8,005 bases of DNA from Actinomycetota bacterium. GTDB lineage: Bacteria; Actinomycetota; Acidimicrobiia; Acidimicrobiales; Ilumatobacteraceae. The stretch spans positions 1 through 8,005 of the forward strand of contig WLTJ01000062.1 in the NCBI GenBank assembly GCA_009705435.1. Reading direction: 5' to 3'. Position 1 is the first letter of the stretch. Each line of letters starts with the position of its first letter. Below, one piece after another: positions 5,800 to 8,005 of the stretch. Below the pieces are notes generated by a model that searched no databases, had not been told where the DNA came from, and was given only the letters and a program-made list of their open reading frames with translations. The position numbers and the translations under genes were made by a program.

Positions 5800-6404
5800 A
5801 CATTCAAGACGGATCATCTCAAGAACGAGGCTCCTCAAATGCGGGTAATGGCGTCAGCGTTTCCACCACCGTCAGTGTCGTCGTGGCGGCAATCGCTGTG
5901 CTCCTTGGGTTTTTGATACTGCGTGATATCAACAGTGATACATCGGACTCAGCGGGTAATCCAGCAGCAACGACACTGGCACCGGGAGATTCATCTGCAC
6001 CAACATTGCCAGTTGCGACAACACTGCCGACACGTACTGGTTTTAAAATCTTGGTGGCTAACGCTTCGGGAATTACAGGTTCGGCTGGACAAATGTCAAC
6101 CGCTCTGCAGTCAGAAAATTTCATTGTCACCCAACCGATTAACGCCGACGCAACTATTGGTAAGCAAAGCGTGACGATTGTTTATTATGTCGCTGGCTAT
6201 GAAGGTGGTGCCACTGCGGTTGCCGACATTTTGGGTGGCGTACAGATTCAACCAGTGGCGACACCTGCACCGGTTGAAGGTGGATCGTTGGGAGAAGCGC
6301 AAGTTTTGGTTTTGCTTGGAACTGATCTCGCTGGCAAGTTGTTGCCAGGAGCGTTGCCAGGTTCAACAACCGAGACAACAACAACGACAACTATTGCTGG
6401 CTGA
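5796..6404 (+). CDS. Membrane-anchored LytR_C domain protein
   Basis: 202 residues. A short polar cytoplasmic N-terminus (1-21) precedes one hydrophobic segment at about 22-42 (VSVVVAAIAVLLGFLIL core). A Ser/Thr/Pro/Ala-rich linker (45-80) and a LytR_C domain (about 82-176) follow, beginning FKILVANASGITGSAGQM and ending VLVLLGTDL. A low-complexity threonine tail (191-199) closes the protein. The predicted topology is N-in with the domain outside the membrane. The LytR-CpsA-Psr catalytic domain is absent, so it is not a glycopolymer transferase; stand-alone LytR_C proteins such as mycobacterial VirR are linked to envelope integrity and vesicle formation. The exact role here is unknown. It starts by 4-base overlap with the DUF3263 gene and ends directly against the glycerate kinase stop with no gap. 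Confidence 0.87.
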   Translation: MNIQDGSSQERGSSNAGNGVSVSTTVSVVVAAIAVLLGFLILRDINSDTSDSAGNPAATTLAPGDSSAPTLPVATTLPTRTGFKILVANASGITGSAGQMSTALQSENFIVTQPINADATIGKQSVTIVYYVAGYEGGATAVADILGGVQIQPVATPAPVEGGSLGEAQVLVLLGTDLAGKLLPGALPGSTTETTTTTTIAG

Positions 6405-7418
6405 TTAGTTCACCACATAGTTTCGTAGTAGTTCCAAAGTTGCATGCTCAATGCACCACAACGGTTCGTTCATGGCTTTTTCACGACCGTAGATGTCGCT
6501 GATTGCGAGCAATGGATTCGGGCGTATTAACGCATCGTCAGTGACCAGTTCAAAATCTATTGAGCCCACGACGGCGGCAACGGGTTTGTTGAAGTGATGA
6601 GCGGTATCAATGACTCCGCCGACTACCTTGCCGTCATAACTGGTGTGATCAATTTGGCCCTCACCGGTAATCACGAGATCTGCCTGTGCCACTCGATCAT
6701 GCAGATTTGCTTCATCGGCGACCATCTCAAATCCGGGAATTAATTTTCCGCCGAGAGCGACCAAACCTCCCGCCAGTCCACCTGCGGCTCCAGCTCCTTC
6801 GATCTTTGAGACATCGACACCGTAATTTTCGCGGTACATCTGGATTAATCGCTCAAGCCTTCCTGTGAGCAAACGCACTTGGCTCGCTGTGGCTCCTTTT
6901 TGCGGACCGAAAACAACTGCTGCGTCAACAAATTGAGTTGTCACATCACAGGCGATTAAAAAGTCAACTGCTTTCAATCGTGCCGGTGAGCGAATGGCGC
7001 GAATCGCTCCCAGCCCACCGTCGGTTGTGGCCGAACCGCCAAGACACACGATGATGCGACCAGCACCGAGGTCAAGTGCTTTGTCGATCAGTTCTCCCGT
7101 TCCAGTTGTGGACGCCGCTATCGCGTCATTATGTTGAGCATCGCCAACGATGGAGAGTCCGGATGCCCGCGCCATTTCGATGACAGCAGTGTCTCCCTGA
7201 AATCTCCACTGAGCTTTGACAGGTTTGCCAAGTGGTCCCGTGACAACGGATTCACGGTTGGGGCCACCGAGGACATCCAAGGTTCCCTCACCACCATCAG
7301 CCAGGGCCACTTCATCGCATTCGATTCCAAGTTCCCAGCAGGCGTGACCGATGGAGCGCGCCACATCTTTGGCACTTGCGGTTCCTTTAAATTTGTCCAC
7401 AGCAGCCAGCACTCGCAC
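6405..7418 (-). CDS. glxK: Glycerate kinase (GlxK/GarK family)
   Basis: 337 residues with a GTG start at 7418. It phosphorylates D-glycerate with ATP; 2-phosphoglycerate is the usual product of this family. Motifs in order are AAVDKFKGTASA (5-16), DGGEGTLDVL (41-50), TGTGELI (105-111), CLGGSATTDGGLGA (125-138), ACDV (156-159), VFGPQKGAT (169-177), GAGAAGGLAGGL (208-219) and DLVITGEGQID (247-257) followed by GK. The protein is shorter than the common 370-380 residues. The missing part lies between GGLGA and ACDV and in the loop after ACDV, where the usual NPLxG is replaced by TTQFVD. All core glycine motifs remain, so it is probably active. No closer in-frame start exists upstream; the nearest AGAGG is 15 bases from the GTG, so the ribosome site is poor. 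Confidence 0.93.
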   Translation of the reverse strand: MRVLAAVDKFKGTASAKDVARSIGHACWELGIECDEVALADGGEGTLDVLGGPNRESVVTGPLGKPVKAQWRFQGDTAVIEMARASGLSIVGDAQHNDAIAASTTGTGELIDKALDLGAGRIIVCLGGSATTDGGLGAIRAIRSPARLKAVDFLIACDVTTQFVDAAVVFGPQKGATASQVRLLTGRLERLIQMYRENYGVDVSKIEGAGAAGGLAGGLVALGGKLIPGFEMVADEANLHDRVAQADLVITGEGQIDHTSYDGKVVGGVIDTAHHFNKPVAAVVGSIDFELVTDDALIRPNPLLAISDIYGREKAMNEPLWCIEHATLELLRNYVVN

Positions 7419-7454
7419 AGAAGCAGTCTGTCGCCTCTGTGACAGGGTTGCGGA

Positions 7455-7460
7455 ATTATC
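7455..7460 (-). promoter_or_regulatory. Candidate -10 element for glxK
   Basis: The minus strand reads GATAAT, one base off TATAAT, and would start transcription near 7448 with a leader of about 30 bases. The matching -35 position is poor (TTAAGT, 16-base spacing). It lies beside the cysO promoter on the other strand, so the two genes may compete for polymerase. Confidence 0.35.
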
Positions 7461-7462
7461 AG

Positions 7463-7492
7463 TTGGGATATTCCTGACTTAATCGGTAGGGT
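7463..7492 (+). promoter_or_regulatory. Promoter of cysO, probably giving a leaderless transcript
   Basis: TTGGGA (7463-7468) and TAGGGT (7487-7492) are separated by 18 bases and fit -35 and actinobacterial TANNNT -10 elements. Seven bases later is the A of the cysO ATG (7500). With no Shine-Dalgarno before that ATG, a leaderless mRNA is the simplest reading. Confidence 0.45.
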
Positions 7493-7499
7493 TTGAGAT

Positions 7500-7775
7500 A
7501 TGTCCGTCACTGTGCGTATTCCAACTACTCTTCGACCACTTTCGGGTGGTGCCTCGACTGTGTCCGTTGAGGGCGCAACCCTTGGCGAGGTGTTGGCCAA
7601 TCTTGAGGCTGTTCACCCCGGATTCAAAGAGCGTTTGTTTGACGACAACGGTGGCTTGCGTCGCTTTGTGAATCTTTTTGTGGCAGATGATGACGTGCGT
7701 TACTTGCAGGGTCTGGAGACTCCGGTGCCCGCAGGTGAAACCGTGAGCATTATTCCTGCTGTCGCTGGCGGCTGA
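7500..7775 (+). CDS. cysO: CysO-type ubiquitin-like sulfur carrier protein (MoaD/ThiS family)
   Basis: 91 residues, a beta-grasp protein ending in Gly-Gly. The start VTVRIPTTLRPLSGG (3-17), the middle GGLRRFVNLFVADDDVRYLQGL (51-72) and the end VSIIPAVAGG (82-91) are very close to Mycobacterium tuberculosis CysO (Rv1335) as I remember it, and closer to it than to MoaD. In that system the C-terminal glycine becomes a thiocarboxylate, CysM transfers the sulfur to O-phosphoserine, and the protease Mec releases cysteine. The mature AVAGG end is already exposed, so no removal of extra residues is needed. The usual partners mec and cysM are not next to it in this window. It has its own likely promoter and converges on an oxidoreductase gene 8 bases away. 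Confidence 0.88.
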   Translation: MSVTVRIPTTLRPLSGGASTVSVEGATLGEVLANLEAVHPGFKERLFDDNGGLRRFVNLFVADDDVRYLQGLETPVPAGETVSIIPAVAGG

Positions 7776-7783
7776 AACGGCGT

Positions 7784-8005
7784 TTAGGCCGGGAGAAGTT
7801 CCAAGAACTCGCGGCGAAGTTTTGGTCCGATAGAAACTTCTGCTGGACGATTTGCGCGGTCTTGCCAGATCGCCAGAACTCGATTCATGACCTCGGTATC
7901 TTTCATCATCGCGTCGGGTGCAGTGAGAAGATTGAAGTTGCGGATGAAGGCACGAAAAACAACTGGGTCGTAACGCAATGCTGGCAACAGTCCTTCGCGC
8001 AAGAC
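7784..8005 (-). CDS. C-terminal end of a probable FAD-dependent oxidoreductase, truncated by the window edge
   Basis: Only the last 73 residues and the stop are inside the window; the frame stays open to the edge, so the start lies beyond it. No catalytic or cofactor motif is visible. The segment (LRYDPVVFRAFIRNFNLL, then DTEVMNRVLAIWQDRANRP) is helical and resembles, from memory, the C-terminal region of actinobacterial NAD(P)/FAD-dependent oxidoreductases of the geranylgeranyl-reductase/halogenase type. The assignment is tentative, because the Rossmann GxGxxG part would be outside the window. That an ordinary coding gene is present is better supported, since it ends 8 bases from cysO in the same tail-to-tail packing seen elsewhere here. 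Confidence 0.5.
   Translation of the reverse strand, partial: VLREGLLPALRYDPVVFRAFIRNFNLLTAPDAMMKDTEVMNRVLAIWQDRANRPAEVSIGPKLRREFLELLPA

Noticed and set aside
7438..7453. TGTGA near 7438 as a Crp binding site for glxK/cysO
   Set aside because: The second half-site TCACA is missing at the required six-base spacing.
7775..7785. AAACG-G-CGTTT inverted repeat between cysO and the oxidoreductase as a terminator
   Set aside because: The one-base centre cannot form a hairpin loop and no T run follows, so it is not an intrinsic terminator; five-base arms can occur by chance.

Overview
The window reads as an ordinary, densely packed chromosomal segment of an actinobacterium. It resembles the Acidimicrobiia (Ilumatobacter-like lineages) more than the high-GC mycobacteria or streptomycetes. 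This is inferred from gene content and moderate base composition judged by eye, not from a search. The actinobacterial markers are a DUF3263 + LytR_C gene pair, a CysO-type sulfur carrier ending in AVAGG, a Crp regulator close to mycobacterial Crp, an ispD-ispF-rlmB cluster and an EccC-like multi-ATPase fragment.

Layout from left to right. 1-1029 (+) is the C-terminal part of a large FtsK/SpoIIIE (EccC-like) ATPase, followed at once by a dienelactone-hydrolase-family enzyme (1032-1685, +). This converges, with a 3-base gap, on a Crp/Fnr regulator (1689-2351, -). Divergent from crp, across only 30 bases, runs ispD-ispF-rlmB (2382-4690, +), with tRNA-Thr(UGU) at 4718-4792 just downstream. Uridine kinase (4800-5432, -) faces the tRNA. 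A 106-base divergent spacer separates udk from the DUF3263/LytR_C pair (5539-6404, +), which abuts the end of a glycerate kinase gene (6405-7418, -). A short spacer with likely divergent promoters leads to cysO (7500-7775, +), which converges on the C-terminal end of a probable FAD-dependent oxidoreductase (7784-8005, -).

How the genes work together: IspD and IspF are the third and fifth enzymes of the MEP isoprenoid pathway and share an operon with the rRNA methyltransferase RlmB and probably the tRNA. The DUF3263 and LytR_C genes are translationally coupled. The others are single-gene units of nucleotide salvage (udk), glycerate metabolism and sulfur transfer for cysteine. Four convergent junctions have gaps of 0 to 8 bases and no recognisable terminator, so the segment is very compact.

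I see no insertion sequence, CRISPR array, phage gene, toxin-antitoxin pair or defence system, and no stretch over 300 bases without a gene. I do not find an undescribed system here. The points worth a second look are small: a degenerate Walker A and an in-frame 15-bp duplication in the ATPase, an unusual substrate loop in IspF, a dyad over the crp start codon, a long basic tail on RlmB, and a probable leaderless cysO transcript.
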